A DNA stretch of 64,000 nt from Burkholderiales bacterium (GTDB lineage: Bacteria > Pseudomonadota > Gammaproteobacteria > Burkholderiales > Burkholderiaceae_C), in assembly GCA_016703325.1 (NCBI GenBank), contig JADJCH010000007.1:130193-194192 (forward strand), read 5' to 3'. Position 1 is the first letter of the stretch; every line of letters begins with the position of its first letter. The position numbers and the translations under genes were made by a program. The notes beneath the pieces were generated by a model that did not search any database, was not told the origin of the DNA, and saw only the letters and a program-made list of their open reading frames with translations. Below are positions 53,769-62,137 of this stretch, piece after piece.

Positions 53769-55076
53769 TCACCGGCCATAGGGCCCCCAGACGGGCTCAC
53801 GCACGTCCACCTGCGGTGCGCCGAGCCGGGCCTTGATCGAGCCGTCCAGCGTGGTCGTCATGAGCACGTCACGTCCACCGGAACGGGTCGCATAGATGAT
53901 CAGGCGGCTGTTGGGCGAGAAACTCGGGCTCTCATCGTCGGCCGTGTCGGTCAGGTACGTCACCGCACCGGTGCCCAGGTCCATCAGGGCCACCCGGAAG
54001 GCACCGGCCTGGCGCGACACATAGGCCATCCAGCGCCCATCGGGGCTGAGCGACGGGGAGATGTTGTGGTCGCCCGCAAAGGTCACCCGCTCCGGTGCGC
54101 CGCCGGCTGCGGGCATGCGATAGATCTGCGGACCACCCCCACGGTCACTGATGAAGAAGATGGATTTGCCATCCGCCGACCAGGCCGCTTCGGTATCGAT
54201 GGCACTGCTGGTGGTCAGACGCCGCAGGTTCTCGCCTTGCCGGTCCATGGCATACAACTGCGACAGGCCATCGCGGGTCAAGGTCACGATCAGTTGCGAG
54301 CCGTCCGGAGACCAGGCCGGTGCACTGTTGGATCCGCGGAAACCGGCCACCACCCGGCGTTTGCCCGAGGCGATCTCCTGCACGTACACCATGGCCTTGC
54401 GCGCCTCAAAGGACACATAGGCCAGAGAGCGGCCGTCCGGCGACCAGGCCGGCGAGATGATGGGCTCCGGCCCGGCCACCGCCACCTGGGCGGCTTCACC
54501 GTCTGCGTCCGCCACCCAAAGGGTGTAGCGGCCGGCCGACTTGGACACGTAGGCGATGCGGGTCGAGAACACGCCCCGCTCACCGGTGAGCTTCTGGTAG
54601 ATCTCGTCGGCAATGCGGTGGGCGGCCAGGCGCAGGTCTTCGCGCGGCACCGCCACCGCCTGGGCGGCCAGTTCGCTGCCCTTGACCATGTCCCAGAGGC
54701 GGTAGCGAACATCAAAACGACCGTCGGCCAGCCGCGCCACCGAACCTGCGGTCAGCGCATCCACCCCGCGCCCCCGCCAGTCGGCTGGATTCGGCCGCGC
54801 AGATTCGTCAAAGGCCACCGCCCCAGCATCCACGAGCTTGAACAGCCCGCTGCGCTCCAGGTCGGCGCGCACGATCGCAGACACCGACTGGGGCGACTTG
54901 TCCTCATCGCGCAGTTTGAGGATGGTGATGGGCACCTGCGTGGCCGCCACGCCGGAGATCTCGACGCGAAACTGGGACTGAGCCAGCGGCCAGGCCCAGG
55001 GGCCCGCCAGGCAGCTCAATGCAGCCAGGGATTTCAGGGCCGCCCGGCGTCCTGCGTTGTTCTGCTCGACCATCAA
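53769..55076 (-). CDS. tolB: Tol-Pal system β-propeller protein TolB
   Basis: 435 aa. Signal peptide (about 1-33), an N-terminal α/β domain (QFRVEISGVAATQVPITILKLRDED...), then a six-bladed β-propeller with repeated SPDG motifs (PAWSPDGRSLAYVSF, PAWSPDGSQLIVTL, AAWSADGKSIFFISD, PSLSPDGRWMAYVS, PSFSPNSRLIIYAT). It shuttles between TolA and Pal during division. The ATG follows AAGGAA. The usual upstream genes tolQ, tolR and tolA are not next to it; an accessory island begins about 130 bp upstream, so the operon appears split. Confidence 0.96.
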   Translation of the reverse strand: MMVEQNNAGRRAALKSLAALSCLAGPWAWPLAQSQFRVEISGVAATQVPITILKLRDEDKSPQSVSAIVRADLERSGLFKLVDAGAVAFDESARPNPADWRGRGVDALTAGSVARLADGRFDVRYRLWDMVKGSELAAQAVAVPREDLRLAAHRIADEIYQKLTGERGVFSTRIAYVSKSAGRYTLWVADADGEAAQVAVAGPEPIISPAWSPDGRSLAYVSFEARKAMVYVQEIASGKRRVVAGFRGSNSAPAWSPDGSQLIVTLTRDGLSQLYAMDRQGENLRRLTTSSAIDTEAAWSADGKSIFFISDRGGGPQIYRMPAAGGAPERVTFAGDHNISPSLSPDGRWMAYVSRQAGAFRVALMDLGTGAVTYLTDTADDESPSFSPNSRLIIYATRSGGRDVLMTTTLDGSIKARLGAPQVDVREPVWGPYGR

Positions 55077-55205
55077 TGCACGATTCCTTCTAGTCCAACC
55101 TCACCAGGAAAGCCCACGGCCCCTTCCGAGATCGGTCCGACATTCTAGAAGTCGGCCGACAGCAGGACCTGCGTTTCGGATTCAGCCACGAACGTTCGGT
55201 TCCCT

Positions 55206-55220
55206 CACTCCCACTCGATC
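55206..55220 (-). other. Candidate island attachment site (guaA 3'-end-like)
   Basis: On the minus strand ATCGAGTGGGAGTGA encodes Ile-Glu-Trp-Glu-stop, the C-terminus expected of bacterial GMP synthase (GuaA), and no guaA gene is attached. The 3' end of guaA is a known integration site for genomic islands, whose outer end keeps a short copy of this sequence. The position, exactly where housekeeping genes give way to accessory genes, fits such a remnant. The match is recalled, not searched. Confidence 0.45.
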
Positions 55221-55275
55221 ATCAACGAGCCTTCTAAGCTGTTGATTTCAAAGTGTTTCCAAGTAGCGCGGTCGC

Positions 55276-55510
55276 TTTTTACCGTCATTTTTACCGTCAA
55301 AGTGTCGGGCACCAGCATTGGCGCGGGTTTCCGGGCGATTCGACGAAAAGTGACCTTTCGAGATCTATCGACATCTATCGGCTCCTGCGAGCATCGTCGA
55401 AGCTATCAATGGACGACATTGCAGGTTCGACAAGGACCACACATGCCCACTGCATCGAATTGCATAAGTCATTGTCAGCAAACGTTTTTCCACCGCCAAT
55501 TTTACCGTCA
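55276..55510. repeat. TTTTTACCGTCA direct repeats at the island edge
   Basis: TTTTTACCGTCA occurs twice head to tail at 55276-55287 and 55288-55299, and an 11-bp version (TTTTACCGTCA) at 55500-55510. Direct repeats next to an att-like core are what a tyrosine recombinase or its helper would bind; this is inference. Confidence 0.7.
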
Positions 55511-55532
55511 CAAGGCTACACCAGCCCTCAGA

Positions 55533-58076
55533 TCACGAGTCATCTGCAGCAGGCATGACCGCGACAACCCGATCCCGCGCGAAACTTCGGATCCTGTCGT
55601 AGTCCCAGAAGCCGACCAAGCTGTCGGACACCTCAAGGACGACTCGGGGTTCCTCAACCATGCCAGGGACACGGCAATATCCCCCCACGCGAAGAGTCGT
55701 ACCGTCGCTGACGCCCCTTGCCCAGGCGGCGCCGAACTTCAAGTGGCCCACTAACCATTTGCTTGCGCGGAGCGCTGCTTCGGGAGACGGACGGATCGTT
55801 CGGGAAATGCTCTGTTCGAGTTCGGAACGCGCCGCGGCGTCTTGCGCGATCGGCGGAATGAGTTTCAGGAACATCGCGTTGGCGCGTAGCTTGGCCTGCA
55901 ACTCGCCGGCATCCCAAATCCGTCCGAGCTGGTCCGTCAGTTCCTCGCCCAAATCCCAAGCCAACCACAGCAATAGCACCCGCAGTTGGGTGCCCTCTTC
56001 GGTGTCTGCATCGCCGATGTCGATCTCTTCGAGCATGCGTGAAGACGAACCGAGGAGATGCTTCAGGGATTCATCCAAAAGGTAACGACGATCCCTGTCT
56101 TCGACAAGGAGCTGACCAGTCGCCTTCCAGCGAGACGTCTTGTCAAGGTGTCGCAACTCTCGCACGAGTGCGATCACGGCGAAGAGTTGAAGCACGGCGG
56201 CTGCCCTGCGTGTGTGATCAGCACTGGCAAGCCTCAACTGATCCACCATCCGCTTGGCCAAGGCTCTGGCTCGGCGAGATACGGCTCTGGCCACGTCCAA
56301 ATCGCTGAGTCCAGTCGGCGGAAGGACCGACTCGGGCGGTCTCGGTTCCTCGCCCCCTTCGGTGCCAACTCGCTCTTCTTCGGTGAGTCCCGCCGAGTCG
56401 ATGCCTGGCGGGGAAGATTCCAGCCCCTCAGATAGACGTCGCAACAGTACGTCAAGCAGGTACGCGAGGTCGCCAGACTTCAAGAGGCGAAGCTTCTTTC
56501 TTTCCTTGGGCAGATCGGCGACGCTGACTGCGAGGGACTCTGGCCCGGCAACCTGGCCCTTGCTAGATCGCGTTTCCTTATGGCCCCGCAGCACTGATTC
56601 CATTTCCCGGTGCGTCTCATCCGAAAAGATGACGCGTTCCACGGAAGCAATCACCTTCGAAATGTCCCCTTCGCTCGAGCCGAGACCGCTCAAGGCGTTT
56701 CGAATCTGATTCTGTCGCGAGGATTGCGATGACGCCGACACCACGTCGGGGTGATGAATCATCACGCGCGCGATCAACGCCCCCCGCGAATAGAGCAAGC
56801 AGGATCGAACGTTCGCGATGCCGTCCGTGAACACGACGACCAGTTCATCCTCGATTACCTGCGGGCTCGGGAACTCTCCGAGCGCCTTCATGTCCGCATT
56901 GAACAAGACTGCACGGTCGATAGCCGCCTTGCTTCCTCGCGTCCCGATTCGTATCTCACCAGATTCGGCGCTTGAGACCCCTGACCACAGTGGAACCGGC
57001 GCAGATTCGGACGTAGCGACTTCTTCGGCACTTCGTTCCGCGATCTCTTTGAAAAGCTCAGGGTCTAGTGCCACAAGGTCGAAGATACCGAGTAGGCCAA
57101 TTGACTCCACGGCATCGTGCGCGTCGTGACCGAGTCGCAAGAGGACGGCTTCCACATTGCTCGAATTGCTTGGCCCCATCCAAGCCGGCCGACTTGGGTT
57201 GGAACTGCCGCTCACAAATGCGCTGCCATCACCGCCGGAATCGAACCAAATCATCTTGGCGTGTAGATAACCCTGCCGCTCTGGCCACAACTTCCGGATA
57301 TCCACATATCGTGCTCGCCCAGTGGGCGGCACTGCAAGCATTTGCACAGACTCTGGATCGACGCCGACTACCAGTAGCGCCTTGGGCCAGCGCTTTGCAA
57401 GCTCGTCGATGAAGGCGAGCTCCATGTCGAAGAAGGCACCAACAATTCCGATACGGCTCACCGCGGGTGAAATCCTCTCGGAAATCTGATCGATCAGCGG
57501 AACGCCGAGGGGCGCGTGGGTCAACGCAACTGCACGACTCGAAGGTTCGGCATTGGCGACGAGAGGATTGACGAAGTTGGCGACCGCCAGAGCCGCCTCG
57601 AGTAGGGAATCGGCAGCCTTACCGCGCTCCATCTCGATCCATTGACGTGCCATCCGCCAGGAGTCCCCCAGCAACGCTGCACCCTCGGAGTCCTTGGGGC
57701 CAGACACCTCAATCCAGTTGGTCACCTCACGGTTGAAACCGAACCCAGACAAGGTCAGGTTGTGGCTGCCGATCAGGATGGACGCCTTCTTCGGGCCGAC
57801 GAGAATGCACAACTTGGGGTGGAATGCGCCCGGTGCACCGATCGGCAGCAGGGTATAGGCGTGACCAGCCAGCCTGGGCCGTGTCGCCTCGCTGGACCAC
57901 GATACAGCGCACTGCGAGCGGTCCATCAGCACCACGTTGTGACGGCACCCTGCCCCCACCAGCTTGCGTAAGAGAACCTCCTCGTAGAACGGCAGGGTCG
58001 CGTTGAACGTCGTTATCAACGACGCCTCGTAGCCCCCGCGCTTGATGACATCGAGGATTGAAACCTGATCAGGCAC
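55533..58076 (-). CDS. Phospholipase D-like (HKD) protein of a putative defence operon
   Basis: 847 aa. Two PLD half-sites are visible: FHPKLCILVGPKKASILIGSHNLTLSG (about 87-113; HxK but V where D is usual, with GSHN) and GYLHAKMIWFDSGGDGSAFVSGSSNPS (about 275-301; complete HxKxxxxD, with GSSN). These suggest a phosphodiesterase/nuclease of the kind fused to or paired with restriction helicases, though no helicase domain is seen. The rest (about 430-847) is mostly helical and unrecognised. GTG start at 58076 overlaps the upstream gene by 8 nt. Last gene of the five-gene leftward operon and its likely effector nuclease. Confidence 0.8.
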   Translation of the reverse strand: MPDQVSILDVIKRGGYEASLITTFNATLPFYEEVLLRKLVGAGCRHNVVLMDRSQCAVSWSSEATRPRLAGHAYTLLPIGAPGAFHPKLCILVGPKKASILIGSHNLTLSGFGFNREVTNWIEVSGPKDSEGAALLGDSWRMARQWIEMERGKAADSLLEAALAVANFVNPLVANAEPSSRAVALTHAPLGVPLIDQISERISPAVSRIGIVGAFFDMELAFIDELAKRWPKALLVVGVDPESVQMLAVPPTGRARYVDIRKLWPERQGYLHAKMIWFDSGGDGSAFVSGSSNPSRPAWMGPSNSSNVEAVLLRLGHDAHDAVESIGLLGIFDLVALDPELFKEIAERSAEEVATSESAPVPLWSGVSSAESGEIRIGTRGSKAAIDRAVLFNADMKALGEFPSPQVIEDELVVVFTDGIANVRSCLLYSRGALIARVMIHHPDVVSASSQSSRQNQIRNALSGLGSSEGDISKVIASVERVIFSDETHREMESVLRGHKETRSSKGQVAGPESLAVSVADLPKERKKLRLLKSGDLAYLLDVLLRRLSEGLESSPPGIDSAGLTEEERVGTEGGEEPRPPESVLPPTGLSDLDVARAVSRRARALAKRMVDQLRLASADHTRRAAAVLQLFAVIALVRELRHLDKTSRWKATGQLLVEDRDRRYLLDESLKHLLGSSSRMLEEIDIGDADTEEGTQLRVLLLWLAWDLGEELTDQLGRIWDAGELQAKLRANAMFLKLIPPIAQDAAARSELEQSISRTIRPSPEAALRASKWLVGHLKFGAAWARGVSDGTTLRVGGYCRVPGMVEEPRVVLEVSDSLVGFWDYDRIRSFARDRVVAVMPAADDS

Positions 58077-59718
58077 TCGATGCCTCCATCAGTGCCGCGC
58101 CAGTGTCCGAGAGCCGGGTCTGCCGATTCGGCTTTGACGAATCACGGGTCAGCGCGCCCACATCGCGCAAGATCTGAACGGCCTGCCGGAATCGCGGAGT
58201 GGTGTTCGCAGGCGGCGGTATTTCGCCGACAACCTCCAGGCCGCGTTCGGAAGGCCTGAGGTGGAAGGTCGAGCGCCCCGTGTATCTGAGCTTGCGCAAC
58301 GCAACCCGAAGATGGATATTCAAGCACCAGGTCACCAGATCCGCGGTGAATGCAGAAAAGCTCATCAGCTTCCAAGCTTCCACCCGTACTCTGAAGCTCG
58401 CCAAGTTGATCGGGTAGTCGGCCAGAGCCTCTGGCGAGATCGCTACGCCGCCATAAGGCGTTTGAGAAGGCACGTCGCGGCAGGCTAGCAACGCCAAGAC
58501 AGATACCGCTAGTTGAAGGATCGTCCGGGTATCGTCGCCACGCGACCAGCTGGCCATCATTCGGAGTGCCAATTGAATTTCATGTGCGTCGTTCTCCCAC
58601 GAGGCGAGCGGCGGCATGGAAACGACGAGCTGGTCAAGAAAGTCGCCCACCTTGTTGGCATCGAGGTCTTGAGCGACCGCTGTCACGGCGGCTCCGTTCG
58701 AGAAAGCCTCTGCGAAAGACTCGACCGATCCATACGCCATCCTGCTCGCCGCAGCCTGGGGTTCCAGTTCGCGGAGCGCCAGCCCGAGCACTGCCTGGCA
58801 TGCAATCGACAGTAAGTCGTTGCGTTGATATATCCCCCAGCAGGCCAGCGTGGGTTGCAATGACTCGGGCACTGTCCACGGGGTTTCTCCAGGCAGCGCA
58901 CCTGAATACGTACATGCCCGAAACATCGACTCCGTCAAGTCATGGCCGTCTGGGAGTGATCGGGTCAGGTTCAAGATCAGCCCAAGCGACCGCCGGCGCT
59001 GGACGCCTTCCTGTTCGTACGAGTCGTTGCGATCGAAATAAAGATCGACGAGTGTCTTGCACTCGCCGACGCTGTGAGACAGCTGACAGGCACAGAGCTC
59101 GCTCAAAGCATCAAGGTCGTCACACGTTGCGGTGCCGCTCTCTACAACTTTCCAGAACCGGTCGGCCTGGATGTTCGAGTCGACTTGCTCGGCCAGCGGC
59201 GCACCCAACTCCTTCGTGTACTTGATCCAGGGCTTGGCGGAGGCATCCATCAGCTTGAGGTCACTCAAGGTCCCCGCGTAGTACTGAGAGAGACCGCCCA
59301 TCGGATTCTTGAAATATCTCAGCGGCGATTCTTGGGACGTGTACTGCGAGAGGTTCAAGTACTCACCCGCCTCCAGCCGATCCAGTGCTTGCGTCAGTTG
59401 GACTCTGCCAACCATGGCCACACCGTGCCGCTCATTGTCCCGATCAGTTTTGCGTGCATGACGTTCTGACAGGAGTGTGAAAAGGCAGTCGGCGCGCCTG
59501 AAGAACTCGACGAAACGCGCCTCGTCATCCTTGGCATAGCGCTGGTCGAATGACCATATCAACCATGGGTAGAAAGAGTAATACCGCGCGCGATCCGTGA
59601 CGTTCGTGATCCCGGGAAGTAGTTGGCTGTAGATCAGGACACAGGGAGCCTGGGTGCCGAGATGATCAAGACCACCGATCGCTTGCGGGGGTGAAACCCA
59701 GGCCGTTTCCACCTTCAT
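58069..59718 (-). CDS. Uncharacterised protein of the putative defence operon
   Basis: 549 aa; family not recognised. The N-terminus is the most distinctive part (AWVSPPQAIGGLDHLGTQAP, LLPGITNVTDRARYYSFYPW), followed by an α-helical body, and the C-terminal 60 residues look like a winged helix (RQAVQILRDVGALTRD...RLSDTGAALMEA). No transmembrane segment or nuclease motif. The ATG at 59718 is chosen: it overlaps the small upstream ORF as ATGA and has GAGGG seven bases before it; an ATG at 59724 is too close to that site. Its 3' end overlaps the PLD gene, so the two proteins are made together. Confidence 0.75.
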   Translation of the reverse strand: MKVETAWVSPPQAIGGLDHLGTQAPCVLIYSQLLPGITNVTDRARYYSFYPWLIWSFDQRYAKDDEARFVEFFRRADCLFTLLSERHARKTDRDNERHGVAMVGRVQLTQALDRLEAGEYLNLSQYTSQESPLRYFKNPMGGLSQYYAGTLSDLKLMDASAKPWIKYTKELGAPLAEQVDSNIQADRFWKVVESGTATCDDLDALSELCACQLSHSVGECKTLVDLYFDRNDSYEQEGVQRRRSLGLILNLTRSLPDGHDLTESMFRACTYSGALPGETPWTVPESLQPTLACWGIYQRNDLLSIACQAVLGLALRELEPQAAASRMAYGSVESFAEAFSNGAAVTAVAQDLDANKVGDFLDQLVVSMPPLASWENDAHEIQLALRMMASWSRGDDTRTILQLAVSVLALLACRDVPSQTPYGGVAISPEALADYPINLASFRVRVEAWKLMSFSAFTADLVTWCLNIHLRVALRKLRYTGRSTFHLRPSERGLEVVGEIPPPANTTPRFRQAVQILRDVGALTRDSSKPNRQTRLSDTGAALMEASSA

Positions 59719-59897
59719 GACCATGCCCTCAAGCCGTTCGCTCTCGTGCCATCACCATGACTCCTGCATCGATGGAGCGCGACGGACCTGACCAGCAGGA
59801 GGTCCCGGTTTTGCGTCGCCGGACAGCTGCTCAAACGTGTGAACAGGTCCGCGCAGACGTACACCTGCTCGTAATGCTTCCTGGGAACCTGGTTCAT
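59715..59897 (-). CDS. 60-aa ORF coupled on both sides in the operon
   Basis: 60 aa, unrecognised (MNQVPRKHYEQVYVCADLFT at the start, then Cys- and Arg-rich). Evidence for its reality is position: its ATG overlaps the DUF2357 stop as ATGA (59894-59897), and its TGA overlaps the ATG of the next gene as ATGA (59715-59718). It could be a small regulatory or zinc-binding subunit, or the remains of a longer gene. Without it the operon would have a 175-nt gap. Confidence 0.5.
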   Translation of the reverse strand: MNQVPRKHYEQVYVCADLFTRLSSCPATQNRDLLLVRSVALHRCRSHGDGTRANGLRAWS

Positions 59898-61714
59898 GCG
59901 GTCGCTCCCTGTCTGTAGGTGAAACTGCTTCCTGCAGATGCACGCCCGTGTCCGCATGAGGGGCACACGTAACCCAACCCGCCCCGCTCCAACTTGCAGG
60001 GCACGGCGAGTGAATCCGCCCCAAGGAACCGATCCAACCAGCCCACCTCAGCCTCATTCACCGTCCAAGACGTCACGGCGGGCAACAGCGTGGGAATCCA
60101 TGCCGTGCAATTAGGGCAGGCCTCTGCGCCCCACTGGGTAGAACAATCGGGACACTCACAGGAAAAGCGATGACCGGGGCCTCCCTTGAAATCGCGCCTG
60201 GGGTCGGCAACCGATGCACAAGTTGGGCAAGTGAGAAGAGACTGGACGACTGCCACTCCAGCCGCCAAGTCGGATTCAAGCGAAGTCAAGAAGCCGATGC
60301 GCGACTGAAGATCGGTAATCTCGGCATTGAGCCCCTTCTTTCGACCGTTCAGCGGGCCGCTCGCTCGCCCGTCTCGCACCGCCATGCGTAGCTGCTGGGA
60401 TACATCTGCGTGCTCGGCCTCCAACGCGACAAGCCGACTTTTCTCTGCTTCCAGCACCTGTGCAACTGACAGCGCTTCATGCGACCCTGGAGCTCGAACA
60501 ACTACGACTTCCGGACCAGACACCTTGAGCCATGGTGCGTTGGCAGCGAATTCCGCAACCAGGGGATTGGCGAAAGTCGGCGGATAGGCCAAGAACGCCG
60601 GCGCCGAAATTGCCCATCGAAGCTGACGCGCAACTCGTTCGACGCTGGTCAAGTCCCAAGGGGAAACCGGCAAGAACCCAGCCTTCGTTTGGCCCTGTTC
60701 CGCGATCTCATGCGAAAGAGCGTGCAGTCGATGGGCATGGGCTGGCTCCATGCGCTGAAAAGCAACTTCAGTCGATGGGCTTGGATAGAGCACCAATGTG
60801 ATCTCATCCAAACTTCCGGCCACATCGGCATCACGCATCAGGCTGGCGATACCGTCATCCGGAAGCATGGCGACAGACGCTGGAATCGGTACGATTCGTA
60901 AGGGTTTGCCATCGTCAACTGCAAGACGCAGTACGCCGTCGCTGGCCGACCAGGACAGCCGCACCCGTGCGCCCTTCCCTGTCAGCTCAATCTCTTGCCC
61001 AGCGAGAGACTGCGACAGGTCTACTGGTTCTATGCCCAGTTGCTCAAGCCCCCTGATGACGAGCAACAAGGCGAACGAACCGAAGCATCGGCACAGCGCC
61101 TGCATCTCCTCGAAATGCTTCTCCGGCTTCGGCGACTGCTCCAGCCCCAATCGCGCCCATGCGAGCCAGATGTCCGCAACCCGGCGATAGTGCGCGTCAT
61201 TCGCAAGGATGTTCGTCATCGTGAGGGTCGTGCCCACGAACGCCCTTCTCGGAACCTCGCGATACAGCAGCGAGTCCATCAGACCAGAAATCGAGTACTT
61301 CAAATACTTGAGTTGCTCGAGGGTGCGTTCAGCTTTGCGCCGAGCATCACCGGCATCGATCGATGAGCCCCAGAGCTGGTAGACACGCCTTTGTCGCCAG
61401 TGCGAACCCTGCCCTGCGGTGGAACGGTGATCCCCAACCGCGCTAAACAACCGAAGCAGCCCTGAAACTTCAGTCACACGGCGTGAAAGGTAAGCATCTA
61501 CATGGTCGACCAGGCGCGCCGCCACCCGGTTCTCGTAGATGTCGTATTGGTCCTCCCGTACGAGCGAGAGGATGCGTTTGGGTATGACCGCTCTCAGCGT
61601 CGGTCGATCCCAGTCCTCGGTGTGGGCGGCCAGATAGCTGGATGCCTGCGTCGCTACTCGCCTTGCACGAGAGACCGCTGTCCACTCGACTTCCACCCTC
61701 AGATGGGTCCGCAA
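59894..61714 (-). CDS. DUF2357/McrC-like protein with zinc ribbons, main part
   Basis: 606 codons from a weak TTG, but the natural protein surely starts upstream (see the N-terminal part at 61772-62137), from which it is cut off only by an in-frame TAG. The N-terminal half carries RILSLVREDQYDIYENRVAARLVDHV, close to the conserved Y-x-x-Y-ENR stretch of DUF2357, the domain of McrC that contacts McrB. The C-terminus has three CxxC-type clusters (CPTCAS, CECPDC...CPNC, CPSCG), predicted zinc ribbons, in the place where McrC has its PD-(D/E)XK nuclease. A coiled coil lies at about 420-480. Role inferred: partner of the upstream AAA+ protein, nucleic-acid binding. Confidence 0.7.
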   Translation of the reverse strand: MRTHLRVEVEWTAVSRARRVATQASSYLAAHTEDWDRPTLRAVIPKRILSLVREDQYDIYENRVAARLVDHVDAYLSRRVTEVSGLLRLFSAVGDHRSTAGQGSHWRQRRVYQLWGSSIDAGDARRKAERTLEQLKYLKYSISGLMDSLLYREVPRRAFVGTTLTMTNILANDAHYRRVADIWLAWARLGLEQSPKPEKHFEEMQALCRCFGSFALLLVIRGLEQLGIEPVDLSQSLAGQEIELTGKGARVRLSWSASDGVLRLAVDDGKPLRIVPIPASVAMLPDDGIASLMRDADVAGSLDEITLVLYPSPSTEVAFQRMEPAHAHRLHALSHEIAEQGQTKAGFLPVSPWDLTSVERVARQLRWAISAPAFLAYPPTFANPLVAEFAANAPWLKVSGPEVVVVRAPGSHEALSVAQVLEAEKSRLVALEAEHADVSQQLRMAVRDGRASGPLNGRKKGLNAEITDLQSRIGFLTSLESDLAAGVAVVQSLLTCPTCASVADPRRDFKGGPGHRFSCECPDCSTQWGAEACPNCTAWIPTLLPAVTSWTVNEAEVGWLDRFLGADSLAVPCKLERGGLGYVCPSCGHGRASAGSSFTYRQGATA

Positions 61715-61771
61715 CCGCTTGCAGACCTCGATCAGATGCCCAAGATGCTCGGCAAGGAATTTCTCGAAGTC

Positions 61772-62137
61772 CTAAAGTTCCGCCCTCTCGGACATACCCG
61801 GAACCAAGGGAGATACACCGAGCGCGTCCAGCCAAGTGCCTCCCGATGAGATGACGTCCTCGACGCTGGTTCCAACGTCCAGGATGCTCGAAGTGTCGAG
61901 TCGATCCAGAACCTGCGTTCGCGAGATCGTTCCTTCGATTCGCTCCTGCCCTGGTTGCAGGAGTTGCCACTGCCCTCGCAGATCGGGAACGCAGTAGGCT
62001 GATTCCGAGATCGCGACGGAATTGAGGAACATCGCCTCATCGCCGGAGGGCTCCAAGATGAAGCGGCCGAGTAGAGTGCCTCCGGCCTGCACTTCACAAG
62101 CGTTTCCGCTCAAACGATCGACGAAGCGATAAGTCAT
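61772..62137 (-). CDS. N-terminal part of the DUF2357-like gene, ends at amber stop
   Basis: 121 aa from ATG 62137, which overlaps the AAA+ gene stop as ATGA. It ends at TAG (61772-61774). The same frame continues directly after the stop (DFEKFLAEHLGHLIEVCKRL) into the 606-codon open frame, and a C-to-T change (CAG to TAG) would explain it. Together the parts give a 747-residue protein. The segment itself is β-rich (RFVDRLSGNACEVQAGGTLLGRF). Either a nonsense mutation, a sequencing error, or true read-through. Confidence 0.65.
   Translation of the reverse strand: MTYRFVDRLSGNACEVQAGGTLLGRFILEPSGDEAMFLNSVAISESAYCVPDLRGQWQLLQPGQERIEGTISRTQVLDRLDTSSILDVGTSVEDVISSGGTWLDALGVSPLVPGMSERAEL

Larger units (their letters stand above)
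55077..55532. other. Junction between tolB and the accessory island
   Basis: 456 bp without a convincing gene. The tolB-proximal part must carry a promoter. From about 55200 the composition turns AT-richer. It holds a guaA-end-like 15-mer, an exact 12-bp tandem repeat and a third near-copy, described separately. Short open frames cross it (for example one ending NSLEGSLMIEWE on the minus strand) but none has a start and ribosome site I would defend. Confidence 0.6.

Noticed and set aside
60479..60901. Plus-strand open frames across the DUF2357-like gene
   Set aside because: They oppose the coupled minus-strand operon and have no ribosome sites or recognisable motifs.
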